From Nocardioides sp. InS609-2 (GTDB lineage Bacteria > Actinomycetota > Actinomycetes > Propionibacteriales > Nocardioidaceae): 64,000 nt of DNA. Position 1 is the stretch's first letter; the number at the start of each line of letters is the position of its first letter. Of the stretch, positions 44,402 through 57,920 are shown piece by piece. The position numbers were made by a program, and so were the translations under genes. Under the pieces are notes generated by a model that saw nothing but the letters and a program-made list of their open reading frames with translations, did no database searches and had not been told where the DNA came from. The stretch lies in the NCBI RefSeq assembly GCF_023208195.1, contig NZ_CP060034.1:3038001-3102000 (forward strand), read 5' to 3'.

Positions 44402-45282
44402 GCACCATCGCTTTCATCGGCCTCGGCATCATGGGTCAGCCGATGTCGCTCCACCTGCAAGGCGCCGGCCACGACGTGTGCGGCGTCAACCTCGTGCCCG
44501 AGCGCACCAAGCCGCTCGTCGACGCGGGTGGCCGCGCCGCCACCTCGATCGCCGAAGCGGTCAAGGGTGCCGATGTCGTCGCCGTGATGGTGCCGGACTC
44601 TCCTGACGTGGAGGGCGTCCTCGCCGGCGAGGACGGTGTCTTCGAGCACGCCGATCCCGGCACCCTGATCATCGACTTCTCCAGCATCCGCCCCGACGTC
44701 ACTTCGGCACTGGCCCAGCAAGCCACCGACCGAGGCTTTCGGCTCATCGACGCTCCGGTCTCCGGAGGTGAGGCGGGCGCGGTCAACGCCGTGCTGTCGA
44801 TCATGGTGGGCGGCAGCGCGGAGGACTTCGCCGAGGCCAAACCCATCCTCGAGGCCGTCGGCAAGACCATCGTGCACGTCGGTCCGACTGGGGCCGGCCA
44901 GACCGTCAAGGCGGCCAACCAGCTGATCGTCGCGGTCAACATCCAGGTCGTCGCAGAGGCGCTGGTCTTCCTCGAGGCGTACGGCGTCGACACCGAGGCC
45001 GCGATGGAGGTGCTCGGCGGCGGGCTGGCCGGCTCCAAGGTGCTGGAGCAGAAGAAGGCCAACATGCTCGGCCGCACCTTCGACCCCGGCTTCCGCATCG
45101 ACTTGCACCACAAGGACATGGGCATCGTCACCTCCGCGGCCCGCGAGGCCGGCGTAGTGCTGCCGCTGGGAGCGATCGCCGCCCAGCTGATGGCCTCCGC
45201 CCGCGCCAACGGCGACGGCGGCCTGGACCACTCCGCGCTGCTGCGCGGCGTCGAGCGGCTCTCCGGCCGCATCACCGACTGA
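44398..45282 (+). CDS. glxR: Tartronate semialdehyde reductase
   Basis: A 294-residue beta-hydroxyacid dehydrogenase: AFIGLGIMGQPMSLHL (NAD-binding), DAPVSGGEAGAVN (substrate motif), GPTGAGQTVKAANQL with the catalytic Lys and FRIDLHHKDMGI. It reduces tartronate semialdehyde to D-glycerate in the glycerate pathway of glyoxylate use. ATGA overlap with hyi; gcl follows after 33 bases. Confidence 0.94.
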   Translation: MSTIAFIGLGIMGQPMSLHLQGAGHDVCGVNLVPERTKPLVDAGGRAATSIAEAVKGADVVAVMVPDSPDVEGVLAGEDGVFEHADPGTLIIDFSSIRPDVTSALAQQATDRGFRLIDAPVSGGEAGAVNAVLSIMVGGSAEDFAEAKPILEAVGKTIVHVGPTGAGQTVKAANQLIVAVNIQVVAEALVFLEAYGVDTEAAMEVLGGGLAGSKVLEQKKANMLGRTFDPGFRIDLHHKDMGIVTSAAREAGVVLPLGAIAAQLMASARANGDGGLDHSALLRGVERLSGRITD

Positions 45283-45315
45283 CTGACCCCCACGAGACCG
45301 AGAGCAGGAACACTC

Positions 45316-47094
45316 ATGGCACGGATGACAGCGGCCCAGGCCGCAGTGGAGATCCTCAAGAAGGAAGGCGTCACCCACGTCTTCGGGCTGCCCGGGGCAG
45401 CCATCAACCCCTTCTACAAGGCGATGCAGACCAACGGCGGACTGCACCACACCCTGGCGCGCCACGTCGAGGGCGCCTCCCACATGGCCGAGGGCTACAC
45501 CCGGGCCAAGGCCGGCAACATCGGGGTCTGTGTCGGCACCAGCGGGCCGGCCGGCACCGACATGATCACCGGTCTCTACTCCGCCACGGCCGACTCCATC
45601 CCGATCCTCTGCCTCACCGGGCAAGCGCCGGTGGCAAAGCTGCACAAAGAGGACTTCCAGGCCGTCGACATCGCCTCGATCGCCAAGCCGCTGACCAAGA
45701 TGGCAGTCACCGTGCTGGAGGCCGCCCAAGTGCCGGGAGTGTTCGCCCAGGCCTTCCACCTGATGCGGTCGGGCCGTCCGGGCCCGGTGTTGATCGACCT
45801 GCCCATCGACGTCCAGATGACCGAGATCGAGTTCGACGTCGAGACCTACGCCTCGCTGCCGGTCTACAAGCCGAGTGCGACGCGTCCCCAGATCGAGAAG
45901 GCCGTCGACATGCTGCTCGCCTCGGAGCGCCCGTTGCTGGTCTCCGGTGGCGGCGTCGTCAACTCCGACGCTGCCGACCTGCTCATCGAGTTCGCCGAGC
46001 TGACCGGCGTGCCTGTCGTCCCGACCCTGATGGGCTGGGGCACGATCCCCGACGACCACGCGCTCAACGCCGGCATGGTCGGGCTGCAGACGTCTCACCG
46101 CTACGGCAACGCCACCATGCTTGCCGCCGACTTCGTGCTCGGCATCGGCAACCGGTGGGCCAACCGCCACACCGGCGGCGTGGAGACCTACACCGCCGGA
46201 CGGACGTTCGTGCACGTCGACATCGAACCGACCCAGATCGGGCGCGTCTTCGCTCCCGACTTCGGCATCGTCTCCGACGCCAAGGCGGCCCTGGAGCTGT
46301 TCGTCGAGGTCGCCCGTGAGCGGCAGGCGGCCGGCACCCTGCCCGACCGGTCCAGTTGGGCCGAGGAGTGCCAGCAGCGCAAGCGCTCGATGTGGCGCAA
46401 GACCAACTTCGACGACGTCCCGGTCAAGCCGCAGCGGGTCTACCAGGAGATGAACCGCGCCTTCGGCAAGGACGTCCGCTACGTCTCGACCATCGGGCTC
46501 TCGCAGATCCAGGCGGCTCAGCTGCTGCACGTCTTCGAGCCCCGGCACTGGATCAACGCCGGCCAGGCCGGCCCGCTCGGCTGGACGATCCCCGCCGCCT
46601 TGGGCGTCGCGACCGCCGACCCCGAGTCCACGGTGGTCGCGCTGTCGGGTGACTACGACTTCCAGTTCATGATCGAGGAGCTCGCAGTCGGCGCGCAGTT
46701 CAACATTCCCTACATCCACGTGCTGGTGAACAACGCCTACCTCGGGCTGATCCGCCAGGCTCAGCGCGGCTTCGAGATGGACTACTGCGTGCAGTTGTCC
46801 TTCGACAACATCAACGCCCCCGAGCTCAACGGGTACGGCGTCGACCACGTCAAGGTCGCCGAGGGGCTGGGCTGCAAGGCGATCAGGGTCTTCGAGCCCG
46901 AGGAGATCCTGCCCGCGCTGGAGCAGGCCAAGAAGATGCTGGTCGAGCACGGCGTCCCGGTCGTGGTGGAAGTCATCCTCGAGCGGGTCACCAACGTCTC
47001 GATGGGGCTGAACATCGACGCGGTCACCGAGTTCGAGGAGCTCGCCGATACCGGCGAGCACGCCCCGACCGCGTTGTACGCCAACTTGGACTGA
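45316..47094 (+). CDS. gcl: Glyoxylate carboligase
   Basis: A 592-residue ThDP enzyme that joins two glyoxylates into tartronate semialdehyde with loss of CO2. [15 protein letters not shown] has Val where most ThDP enzymes have the catalytic Glu, the hallmark of Gcl. [46 protein letters not shown] (GDx ThDP motif) and [13 protein letters not shown] complete the match. AGGAAC precedes the start. Confidence 0.97.
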   Translation: MARMTAAQAAVEILKKEGVTHVFGLPGAAINPFYKAMQTNGGLHHTLARHVEGASHMAEGYTRAKAGNIGVCVGTSGPAGTDMITGLYSATADSIPILCLTGQAPVAKLHKEDFQAVDIASIAKPLTKMAVTVLEAAQVPGVFAQAFHLMRSGRPGPVLIDLPIDVQMTEIEFDVETYASLPVYKPSATRPQIEKAVDMLLASERPLLVSGGGVVNSDAADLLIEFAELTGVPVVPTLMGWGTIPDDHALNAGMVGLQTSHRYGNATMLAADFVLGIGNRWANRHTGGVETYTAGRTFVHVDIEPTQIGRVFAPDFGIVSDAKAALELFVEVARERQAAGTLPDRSSWAEECQQRKRSMWRKTNFDDVPVKPQRVYQEMNRAFGKDVRYVSTIGLSQIQAAQLLHVFEPRHWINAGQAGPLGWTIPAALGVATADPESTVVALSGDYDFQFMIEELAVGAQFNIPYIHVLVNNAYLGLIRQAQRGFEMDYCVQLSFDNINAPELNGYGVDHVKVAEGLGCKAIRVFEPEEILPALEQAKKMLVEHGVPVVVEVILERVTNVSMGLNIDAVTEFEELADTGEHAPTALYANLD

Positions 47095-47102
47095 CCAAGC
47101 CG

Positions 47103-49589
47103 ATGCCCCGTGTCCTGTTGGCGCCCGACAAGTTCAAGGGCACGCTCACGTCTGCGGAGGTGGCCGCGCACCTCGGCGCCGGCATCCGGTCGGTCCGGCC
47201 CGACGTCGACATCGTCGTCGTGCCGGTCTCCGACGGCGGCGACGGGCTCCTGGATGCGGCCACCCGCGCTGGGTTCGAGGCCGTGCCGGTGCGAGCCAGC
47301 GGGCCGACCGGGTCGCCCGTCGACACGTCGTACGTCCGCCGAGGGGACGAGGCGGTGATCGAGATGGCCGAGATCTGTGGACTGGTCCGGCTTCCCGAGG
47401 GAATCCCGGCGCCCATGACCGCCACGAGCCGCGGGGTGGGCGAGGTCATCGCCGCCGCGCTCGACGCCGGCTGCGAGCAGATCATGCTCGGCATCGGCGG
47501 TAGCGCCTCCACGGACGGCGGCGCCGGCATGCTGCGCGCGCTCGGCGCTCGGCTGCTCGACGGGCAGGGCGATGAGATCGACGAAGGCGGTGGAGCGCTG
47601 GCGGCGGTCGCCGCCGTGGACCTCACCGCCCTGCATCCCGAGCTGCGGGCAGCCCGGATCACCGTGGCCTGCGACGTCGACAACCCGCTGACCGGGTCGG
47701 AGGGAGCGGCCGCGGTCTACGGTCCGCAGAAGGGCGCCACCCCTGACCAGATCCACGAGCTCGACGGTGCCCTGTCCAGGTTCGCAGATGTGGTCGCGAC
47801 CGATACCGGTCGTGACCTCCGCGACGACCCGGGGGCAGGCGCCGCGGGTGGAGTCGGGTTCGGCGCGATCGCCGTGCTCGGAGCCAGGCTGCGACCTGGC
47901 GCCGACGTGGTGCAGGATCTGACGGGACTCGAGGCGGCGATGGCGGGTGTCGACCTGGTAGTGACGGGCGAAGGGGCGCTCGACAAGCAGACTTTGCACG
48001 GCAAGGCGCCGGCAGGGGTGGCCGCGGCCGCCCGCCGCGCCGGCCTCCCCGTCGTCGCGGTGGCCGGACGGTGCGTGCTGGACGCCGCGACCCTGCGCGC
48101 AGCAGGGATCGGCACCGTCTATGCCCTCACCGACTTCGCTTCCTACCCCGACGAGTCCTTTGTCGCGCCCGGGCCTTTGCTGGAGCGAGTCGGCGCGAAG
48201 ATTGCCACGCACGACATGATCAGAGGCGTGAGTGCGCAGCCCGACCTCCCTGATCTCGTCATCCGAGCCCAACGCGCCATCGTGGACGGCGCCGAGATCT
48301 CCTGCAGCGTCGTGGTCAGCGACGGCCAGATCGTGGCCCTGGAGGCCTACGACGCCGAGGTCGACGCCGTCGCACACGTCGTGCTGGGCGACGACGAGGT
48401 ACTCCTGCCGGGGCTGGTGGACACCCATGTCCACGTCAACGAGCCCGGCCGCACCGAGTGGGAGGGCTTCGCCTCCGCCACGCGGGCGGCCGCTGCCGGT
48501 GGCGTCACCACGATCATCGACATGCCGCTCAACTCCGTGCCGCCCACCACCACCCTCACGGCCCTGCGCACCAAGCAGGACGTCGCCCGCGACCAGATCG
48601 TCGTCGACGTCGGCTTCTGGGGCGGGGCCGTCCCTGGCAACCTCGCCGACCTGAGCCTGCTGCACGAGGCCGGGGTGTTCGGGTTCAAGTGCTTCCTCAT
48701 CCACTCCGGCGTCGACGAGTTCGCGCACCTGGACGCCGACGGGTTCGCCAAAGCCATGGACGAGGTGTCCCGGCTCGGGGCCCTGATGCTGGTGCACGCC
48801 GAGCACTCCGGCCAGATCGACGACAGCCGGGCGGCCGGAGCGTCGTACGCCGGCTTCCTGGCCTCGCGACCACCCGCGGCCGAGCAGTCCGCCATCGCCG
48901 AGGTCATCGCCGAGGCCGAGCGCACCGGCGCCCGCACCCACCTGCTCCACCTCAGCAGCGCAGCGGCGCTGCCCGCGCTGCGCCGCGCCCGCGCGGGGGC
49001 AGCCGACCTCACGGTCGAGACCTGCCCTCACTACCTGGTCCTCGACGCCAGTGAGGTCCCTGACGGAGCCACCGAGTTCAAGTGCTGCCCTCCGATCCGC
49101 GACGCCGGCAACCGCGAGCAGCTCTGGGCCGGACTCGCCGACGGCGACATCGACATGGTCGTCTCCGACCACTCGCCGAGCACGCCCGAGCTCAAGTGGG
49201 CGCCCGGCGGGCCGGCTAGTGGCGACTTCGCGCAGGCCTGGGGTGGCATCGCCTCCCTTCAGATCTCCCTCCCGGCCGTCTGGACTGCTGCCCGGGTGCA
49301 CGGGCACTCCCTCACCGACGTCGTGCGGTGGATGGCCCAGGCGCCCGCCGACCGGGTCGGTCTCACGCACAAGGGCCGCCTGGCCGTCGGCGCCGACGCC
49401 GATCTGGTCGTGCTGGCGCCCGACGAGGAGTTCGACGTGGACGTGGCCCGGCTCGCGCACAAGAATCCCGTCTCCGCCTACGCCGGGCGGCGGCTCTCCG
49501 GAGTGGTCCGCCGCACCTGGCTGCGCGGGATCCCCGTCACCACCGAAAGCGCGCCGCACGGCCGCTTCCTGCAGAGAGGACGACGATGA
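47103..49589 (+). CDS. glxK-allB: Glycerate kinase - allantoinase fusion
   Basis: One open frame of 828 codons. Residues 1-370 are a full-length GlxK-type glycerate kinase (LLAPDKFKGTLTSAEVA, VPVSDGGDGLLDA, GLVRLPEG, GIGGSASTDGGAGML, VTGEGALDKQTLHGKAP). Residues 376-828 are a complete allantoinase: DTHVHVNEPGRTEWEG, IIDMPLNSVPPTTT, GFKCFLIHSG with the carbamylatable Lys, VHAEH, THLLHLSSA and VVSDHSPSTPELKW. The joint has no stop; in-frame ATG 48216 and GTG 48228 could restart translation, but neither has a clear ribosome site. It couples the start of ureide breakdown to the end of glyoxylate salvage. ATGA overlap with allE. Confidence 0.92.
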   Translation: MPRVLLAPDKFKGTLTSAEVAAHLGAGIRSVRPDVDIVVVPVSDGGDGLLDAATRAGFEAVPVRASGPTGSPVDTSYVRRGDEAVIEMAEICGLVRLPEGIPAPMTATSRGVGEVIAAALDAGCEQIMLGIGGSASTDGGAGMLRALGARLLDGQGDEIDEGGGALAAVAAVDLTALHPELRAARITVACDVDNPLTGSEGAAAVYGPQKGATPDQIHELDGALSRFADVVATDTGRDLRDDPGAGAAGGVGFGAIAVLGARLRPGADVVQDLTGLEAAMAGVDLVVTGEGALDKQTLHGKAPAGVAAAARRAGLPVVAVAGRCVLDAATLRAAGIGTVYALTDFASYPDESFVAPGPLLERVGAKIATHDMIRGVSAQPDLPDLVIRAQRAIVDGAEISCSVVVSDGQIVALEAYDAEVDAVAHVVLGDDEVLLPGLVDTHVHVNEPGRTEWEGFASATRAAAAGGVTTIIDMPLNSVPPTTTLTALRTKQDVARDQIVVDVGFWGGAVPGNLADLSLLHEAGVFGFKCFLIHSGVDEFAHLDADGFAKAMDEVSRLGALMLVHAEHSGQIDDSRAAGASYAGFLASRPPAAEQSAIAEVIAEAERTGARTHLLHLSSAAALPALRRARAGAADLTVETCPHYLVLDASEVPDGATEFKCCPPIRDAGNREQLWAGLADGDIDMVVSDHSPSTPELKWAPGGPASGDFAQAWGGIASLQISLPAVWTAARVHGHSLTDVVRWMAQAPADRVGLTHKGRLAVGADADLVVLAPDEEFDVDVARLAHKNPVSAYAGRRLSGVVRRTWLRGIPVTTESAPHGRFLQRGRR

Positions 49590-50413
49590 GCACCTACTAC
49601 GCCCCCGAAGGTGGCCTGCCGCCAGGCAGCCGCCTGACCACGGACCGGGCCGTCTTCAACGAGGCGTACGTCGTGATCCCGCGCGGGTCGATGAGCGACA
49701 TCGTGACGAGCCGGCTGCCCTTCTGGGACGACACCAGGCTCTGGGTGCTCGCACGGCCGCTCTCCGGCTTCGCCGAGACCTTCAGCCAGTACCTGATGGA
49801 GGTCGGGCCGCAGGGTGGCAGCGACCGACCCGAGAGCAACCCGGACGCGGAGGCCGTGCTGTTCCTGCTCGAAGGCAGCCTGCGCCTCACCGTGGACGGT
49901 GCAGAGCACCCGCTGGAGCCGGGTGGCTACGCGTTCTTGCCCCCCGGCTGCGTGTGGACGGCGCGCAATCCGGGCTCGGAGCCGGCGAAGTTCCACTGGC
50001 TCCGCAAGGCTTATGAGCGGGTCGAGGGCATCGACGTGCCCGAGGCGTTCGTCGTCAACGAGCGCGACGTCGAGCCGCTGGGGATGCCGGGCACCGACAA
50101 CACCTGGTGCACGACCCGCTTCGTCGACCCCGACGACGTACGCCATGACATGCACGTCAACATCGTGAGCTTCGAGCCCGGCGGCGCGATCACCTTCCCC
50201 GAGACCCACGTCATGGAGCACGGCATCTACGTGCTCGAGGGCAAGGCGGTCTACCTCCTCAATGAGGACTGGGTCGAGGTTCAGGCCGGCGACTTCCTAT
50301 GGCTGCGCGCCTTCTGCCCCCAGGCCTGCTACGCGGGCGGACCGGGCAAGTTCCGCTACCTGATCTACAAGGACATGCACCGGCAGATGAAGCTCGTCAA
50401 CCCGGTCTCCTAG
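49586..50413 (+). CDS. allE: (S)-ureidoglycine aminohydrolase
   Basis: A 275-residue bicupin. The C-terminal cupin bears the metal site: ITFPETHVMEHGIYVLEG (Glu, His, His) and a downstream Gln in FCPQACYAGG. The N-terminal cupin (VLFLLEGSLRLTVDG) is structural. It releases ammonia from (S)-ureidoglycine. Its substrate comes from allantoate amidohydrolase, for which no gene is seen in this window. Last gene of the hyi operon. Confidence 0.92.
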   Translation: MSTYYAPEGGLPPGSRLTTDRAVFNEAYVVIPRGSMSDIVTSRLPFWDDTRLWVLARPLSGFAETFSQYLMEVGPQGGSDRPESNPDAEAVLFLLEGSLRLTVDGAEHPLEPGGYAFLPPGCVWTARNPGSEPAKFHWLRKAYERVEGIDVPEAFVVNERDVEPLGMPGTDNTWCTTRFVDPDDVRHDMHVNIVSFEPGGAITFPETHVMEHGIYVLEGKAVYLLNEDWVEVQAGDFLWLRAFCPQACYAGGPGKFRYLIYKDMHRQMKLVNPVS

Positions 50414-50446
50414 ACAGGTAACGCGGTCACCTTTCTCCCGGATCGT

Positions 50447-50498
50447 GGAAATAGTTTTCCGAAACCCCTTCCGCGGATGGTCACTGTCTGCGTAGGAT
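50447..50498 (+). promoter_or_regulatory. Upstream region of the xdh operon with degenerate half sites
   Basis: Holds an inverted GGAAA-TAGT-TTTCC (50447-50460), TTCCG half sites at 50457 and 50469, and a -10-like TAGGAT (50493-50498). It lacks a full TTCCG-N5-CGGAA palindrome, so control by the cluster regulator is uncertain here. Confidence 0.4.
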
Positions 50499-50552
50499 CG
50501 AGCGACGACAAAGCTCGCGTGACGCACGTCACAGCGAAGAGGAGGCGGCACA

Positions 50553-54538
<3,986 letters not shown>

Positions 54539-54575
54539 GACGAGCACGAGGAACGGGAATGATGAGGAGGACGCC

Positions 54576-55409
54576 ATGCACTGGCTGAGTGCCGTTGAGC
54601 ACCTGCGCTCCCGCCGGGAGCCGGGTGTGCTGGTGACCGTCGCCGCCGTACGCGGGCACTCTCCCCGGGAGGCGGGGGCCAAGATGGTCGTCTCCGCCAC
54701 GGGGACCTGGGGATCGGTGGGGGGCGGCAATCTCGAGGCGCGCGCGGTCGAGCGCGCCCGCGCCCTGCTGACGGACCCGGCAGCTGCTCCGGAGATGTTC
54801 ATCGCCGACCTGACCGACAAGGCTCCGCTCGAGTACGGCGTCCAGTGCTGCGGTGGGGAGGTGACCGTGCTCCTGGAGCCGTTGGCCGTGCTGCCCGTGG
54901 TGGCGATCTTCGGCATGGGCCATGTGGGTCTCGAGCTGGCCCGGATCCTGGCCCGTCACGACCTGGACCTGCACCTCGTCGACTCGCGGCCAGCACAGCT
55001 CACCCCCGAGGTGCTCTCGGTGCTCGACGACGCCCAGGCCCGAGTTCACACCCACCACGTCCCGGTGCTGCCCGAACTGGTGCTGGGCGAGCTCCCGGCG
55101 GGCACCCATGTGCTTGTGATGACCCACGACCACGCCGAGGACGCCGCGTTGATCGACGCCGCGCTCCGCACGGCCGACCTGGCCTCGATCGGGCTGATCG
55201 GGTCGAGCGCCAAATGGGCAAGATTCCGGAAGAAGCTCCTGGCCGAGGGTCACGACGACCAGGCCCTGGCCAAGATCACGACCCCGATCGGGGCCCCCGA
55301 GCTCACCGGGAAGCAGCCAGCCATCATCGCCGTCGCGGTTGCGGCAGCCCTGCTGCAGCGCTTCCAGCGCGACGTCGTCAACGACTACTCGGAGGTCCAC
55401 CACCGATGA
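54576..55409 (+). CDS. xdhC: XdhC molybdenum cofactor insertion protein
   Basis: A 277-residue chaperone that binds Moco, promotes its sulfuration and loads xanthine dehydrogenase. The N-terminal SVGGGNLEARAVERARALL and YGVQCCGGEVTVLLEPL (with the conserved CCGG cysteines) and a C-terminal Rossmann part (VVAIFGMGHVGLELARIL, SIGLIGSSAKWARF, GKQPAIIAVAVAAALLQRF) match. GAGGAGG precedes the start. ATGA overlap with guaD. Confidence 0.94.
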   Translation: MHWLSAVEHLRSRREPGVLVTVAAVRGHSPREAGAKMVVSATGTWGSVGGGNLEARAVERARALLTDPAAAPEMFIADLTDKAPLEYGVQCCGGEVTVLLEPLAVLPVVAIFGMGHVGLELARILARHDLDLHLVDSRPAQLTPEVLSVLDDAQARVHTHHVPVLPELVLGELPAGTHVLVMTHDHAEDAALIDAALRTADLASIGLIGSSAKWARFRKKLLAEGHDDQALAKITTPIGAPELTGKQPAIIAVAVAAALLQRFQRDVVNDYSEVHHR

Positions 55410-56698
55410 CCTTGTTCCTGGGGACGTTCCTGGACACCCCTGAAGACCCGTTCGCAGGCGGATCCCTGCGGAGCGTCGAGAACGGCGCCCTGCTGGTGCG
55501 CGAGGGCACCATCGTCAGGCGCGGCACGGCCCAGGCCCTGCGCTCGGCACATCCCGACGAGGAGATCGTCGACCTCTCCGGAGGCCTGGTGCTGCCCGGG
55601 TTCGTCGACACTCACGTCCACTTCCCCCAGGTGCGAATGATCGGTGCCCTCGGCATGCCGCTGCTCGACTGGCTCGAGCACAGCGCCCTGCCCGAGGAGG
55701 CCAGGCTCGCCGACACCGACTACGCGGGCGAGGTCGCCGACGAGTTCCTGAGCGGCCTGACATCGGCCGGCACCACGACGGCGCTGGTCTTCGGGGCACA
55801 CTTCCCCGCCGCGGTCGACCTGCTCTTCACCCGCGCCGCCGAGATCGGTCTGCGGATGACCAGCGGCCTGGTGGTCAGCGACCGGATCCTGCGACCCGAC
55901 CTGCTCACCGCCCCCCAGACGGCGTACGACGACGGGCTTGCCCTCGCCAAGCGCTGGCACGGCGTGGGCCGCAACCGATACGCCGTGATCCCGCGCTTCT
56001 CGCTGTCGTGCACCGAAGATCTGCTCGACTCGTGCGCTGCTTTGCTCGACGCGGTCGAGGGTTCGTGGTTCACCTCGCACATCAACGAGAACCTCGCCGA
56101 GGTCGCCACGGTCTGCGATCTGTTCGACCAGTGCGACAACTACCTCGCCTCCTATCACCGGCACGGCCTGGTCCGCAGCCACAGCGTCTTCGCCCACAAC
56201 GTGCACGCGACGCCCGGTGAGCTCGAGATCCTGGCCCAGCAGGGCGCGGGCGTGGCGCACTGCCCGACGAGCAACTCCGCCCTGGGCAGTGGGCTGTTTC
56301 CCCTGCGCGAGCATGTCGAACACGGCGTGCAGGTGGCCCTGGGATCCGACGTCGGTGCCGGCACCGGCTTCTCCCTGTTCAAGGAGGGGCTCCAGGCCTA
56401 CTTCATGCAACAGCTGCTGGGAGAGCGTGGCCTCAGCCTCAGCCCAGCCCATCTGCTCCACCTTGCGACCGCCGCCGGGGCTCGGGTGCTGGGGTTGGCA
56501 GACGAGGTGGGCGACTTCTCCGAGGGCAAGCAGTTCGACGCGTTGTGGCTTCGGCCCGGAGCCGGCACGCCGCTGGACATCGGCGTCCGGCACGCGGACG
56601 GACCCGGAGAGGCCCTGGGCAAGGCGTTCGCGATGGGCACCACGGCCGACGTCGCCCGCGTCTACGTTGCCGGTCACCCGATAGGGTCTTCCCGCTAG
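55406..56698 (+). CDS. guaD: Guanine deaminase
   Basis: A 430-residue zinc amidohydrolase that makes xanthine from guanine. GFVDTHVHFPQVRMIG (zinc-binding His-x-His), FTSHINENLAEV, HSVFAHNVHATPGE, HCPTSNSALGSG and ALGSDVGAGTGFSLF supply the metal and substrate residues of GuaD rather than of the 8-oxoguanine enzyme. Its stop lies 2 bases before the IclR-gene operator. Confidence 0.94.
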   Translation: MTLFLGTFLDTPEDPFAGGSLRSVENGALLVREGTIVRRGTAQALRSAHPDEEIVDLSGGLVLPGFVDTHVHFPQVRMIGALGMPLLDWLEHSALPEEARLADTDYAGEVADEFLSGLTSAGTTTALVFGAHFPAAVDLLFTRAAEIGLRMTSGLVVSDRILRPDLLTAPQTAYDDGLALAKRWHGVGRNRYAVIPRFSLSCTEDLLDSCAALLDAVEGSWFTSHINENLAEVATVCDLFDQCDNYLASYHRHGLVRSHSVFAHNVHATPGELEILAQQGAGVAHCPTSNSALGSGLFPLREHVEHGVQVALGSDVGAGTGFSLFKEGLQAYFMQQLLGERGLSLSPAHLLHLATAAGARVLGLADEVGDFSEGKQFDALWLRPGAGTPLDIGVRHADGPGEALGKAFAMGTTADVARVYVAGHPIGSSR

Positions 56699-56700
56699 AC

Positions 56701-56715
56701 TTCCGGCATACGGAA
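56701..56715. promoter_or_regulatory. Operator TTCCG-GCATA-CGGAA upstream of iclR-type gene
   Basis: A perfect copy of the cluster palindrome 53 bp before the regulator start, consistent with autoregulation. A tandem partner 21 bp away is not visible here. Confidence 0.75.
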
Positions 56716-56767
56716 GCGCTTTTTCAACGCCGTCGACCTCGTCGACTCGGTAGGACATGGAGGAACC

Positions 56768-57568
56768 ATGGTCAGCGAGGTGAAGAAGAACGGCGGTTCG
56801 CGCAGCGCTGGAGGTGTCCAGTCCCTCGACCGGGCCTTCGGGATCCTGGAGACGATGGCCGACGCCGGTGGGATCATCGGGCTCTCACAGCTCGCCCAAG
56901 ACGCCGACCTCCCGCTGGCCACCATCCACCGACTCGTGCGCACGCTGGTCGACCTGGGCTACGTCCGCCAAGAGCAGTCCCGCCAGTACTCCCTCGGCCC
57001 GCGCCTGATGCGGCTCGCCGATGCCAGCTCCAAGCGGATCGCCACCTGGGCCAACCCGGCGATGATTGAGGCGGTGGCCAGGCTCGGGGAGTCGGTCAAC
57101 CTCGCCGTGCTCGAGGGAGACGAGATCGTCTACGTCGCCCAGGTGCAGCCGTCGGCCAATTTCATGCGGATGTTCACCGAGGTCGGTCGGCGCACCTTCC
57201 CGCACGCCACCGCGGTCGGCAAGGCGATCCTCGCCGACCGCCCCGACGCCGAGGTGCTCGCGATGCTCAAGCGCACCGGGATGCCCCGGCACACCGATCA
57301 CACCCTGATCGAGCCAGCGGAGTTTCTCGCCTCTCTGGCCCTGACCCGCGAGCGTGGCTTCGCCCTCGACGAAGGGGAGCAGGAGGTCGGTGTGCGCTGC
57401 GTCGCTGTCGTAGTCCCCGACGCCCCACAGCCGATGGCACTGTCGATGTCTGGCCCGCTGCCGAGGGTCGGCGACGACACCGTCCTGCGCGCCGCCCCGG
57501 TGCTGCGCGCGGCCGCCGTTGAGATCGCTACCGAGCTCAACCGCATCGGCGCCCTGAGCGACGTCTGA
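56768..57568 (+). CDS. IclR-family regulator of the purine cluster
   Basis: A 266-residue IclR protein: winged helix SLDRAFGILETMADAGGIIGLSQLAQDADLPLATIHRLVRTL (residues 18-60) and a GAF-like effector domain (LAVLEGDEIVYVAQVQP, PHATAVGKAILA, GFALDEGEQEVGVRCVAVVV, MALSMSGPLPRV). IclR relatives such as AllR respond to glyoxylate or allantoin; the ligand here is inferred to be a pathway intermediate. GGAGG precedes the ATG. The gene carries the same palindrome as the catabolic promoters. Confidence 0.92.
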   Translation: MVSEVKKNGGSRSAGGVQSLDRAFGILETMADAGGIIGLSQLAQDADLPLATIHRLVRTLVDLGYVRQEQSRQYSLGPRLMRLADASSKRIATWANPAMIEAVARLGESVNLAVLEGDEIVYVAQVQPSANFMRMFTEVGRRTFPHATAVGKAILADRPDAEVLAMLKRTGMPRHTDHTLIEPAEFLASLALTRERGFALDEGEQEVGVRCVAVVVPDAPQPMALSMSGPLPRVGDDTVLRAAPVLRAAAVEIATELNRIGALSDV

Positions 57569-57737
57569 CGCGCCCCCGACAAGCCTTGCCAAGTTCGTCG
57601 GCTCGGTTCCGACTGCGCTCCATCCCCCACGCGACCTGTGGAACCTGGTGGCCGACGACCTGCTTCCGGACGCGCGGACCGCGGTCCGGGCCTGTGCTCG
57701 GCTGGTCCTCCGCCTGCGCTGACGCAGCCCTCCCACT

Positions 57738-57805
57738 TGTAACGCGCCGTTACTCACACTTCCACCCACTGATGGGCGCGGAACTGTGAGTATCGGCGCG
57801 TTACA
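57738..57805. repeat. 21-bp inverted repeat upstream of the guanidine riboswitch
   Basis: Arms 57738-57758 and 57785-57805 match at 20 of 21 positions around a 26-nt loop. It could terminate transcription from the IclR gene or be a REP-like palindrome. The rest of 57569-57737 shows nothing gene-like. Confidence 0.7.
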
Positions 57806-57863
57806 TGGCGAATTTGCCGATCGCCGGGGGCGTGCGAGCCTGAGTCCAGAGTCAGCTCTGACT

Positions 57864-57905
57864 CCCGGACGAGGGGTGCCGTACCCGGTCAGCGACAAGA
57901 CGGCC
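57864..57905 (+). promoter_or_regulatory. Guanidine-III (mini-ykkC-III) riboswitch
   Basis: The invariant blocks of the class occur in order: CCGGACGAGG (57865-57874), GCCGTACCCGGTCAG (57878-57892) and GACAAGACGG (57894-57903), as in the small pseudoknot that binds guanidinium. GGAAGG follows at once, 8 bases before ATG 57921, so ligand would expose or hide the ribosome site. A GAGTCAG-CT-CTGACTC palindrome lies directly 5' (57849-57864). Assignment is by eye against the known consensus. Confidence 0.85.
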
Positions 57906-57920
57906 CGGAAGGTTCTTCCG

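Noticed and set aside
44305..49559. Two very long minus-strand frames (918 and 925 codons) opposite glxR-gcl and glxK-allB
   Set aside because: Antisense shadows of well-supported genes; composition is low-complexity GDH/V and no start context.
57586..57789. Small plus-strand frame between iclR and the riboswitch
   Set aside because: Overlaps the large inverted repeat and has random composition.
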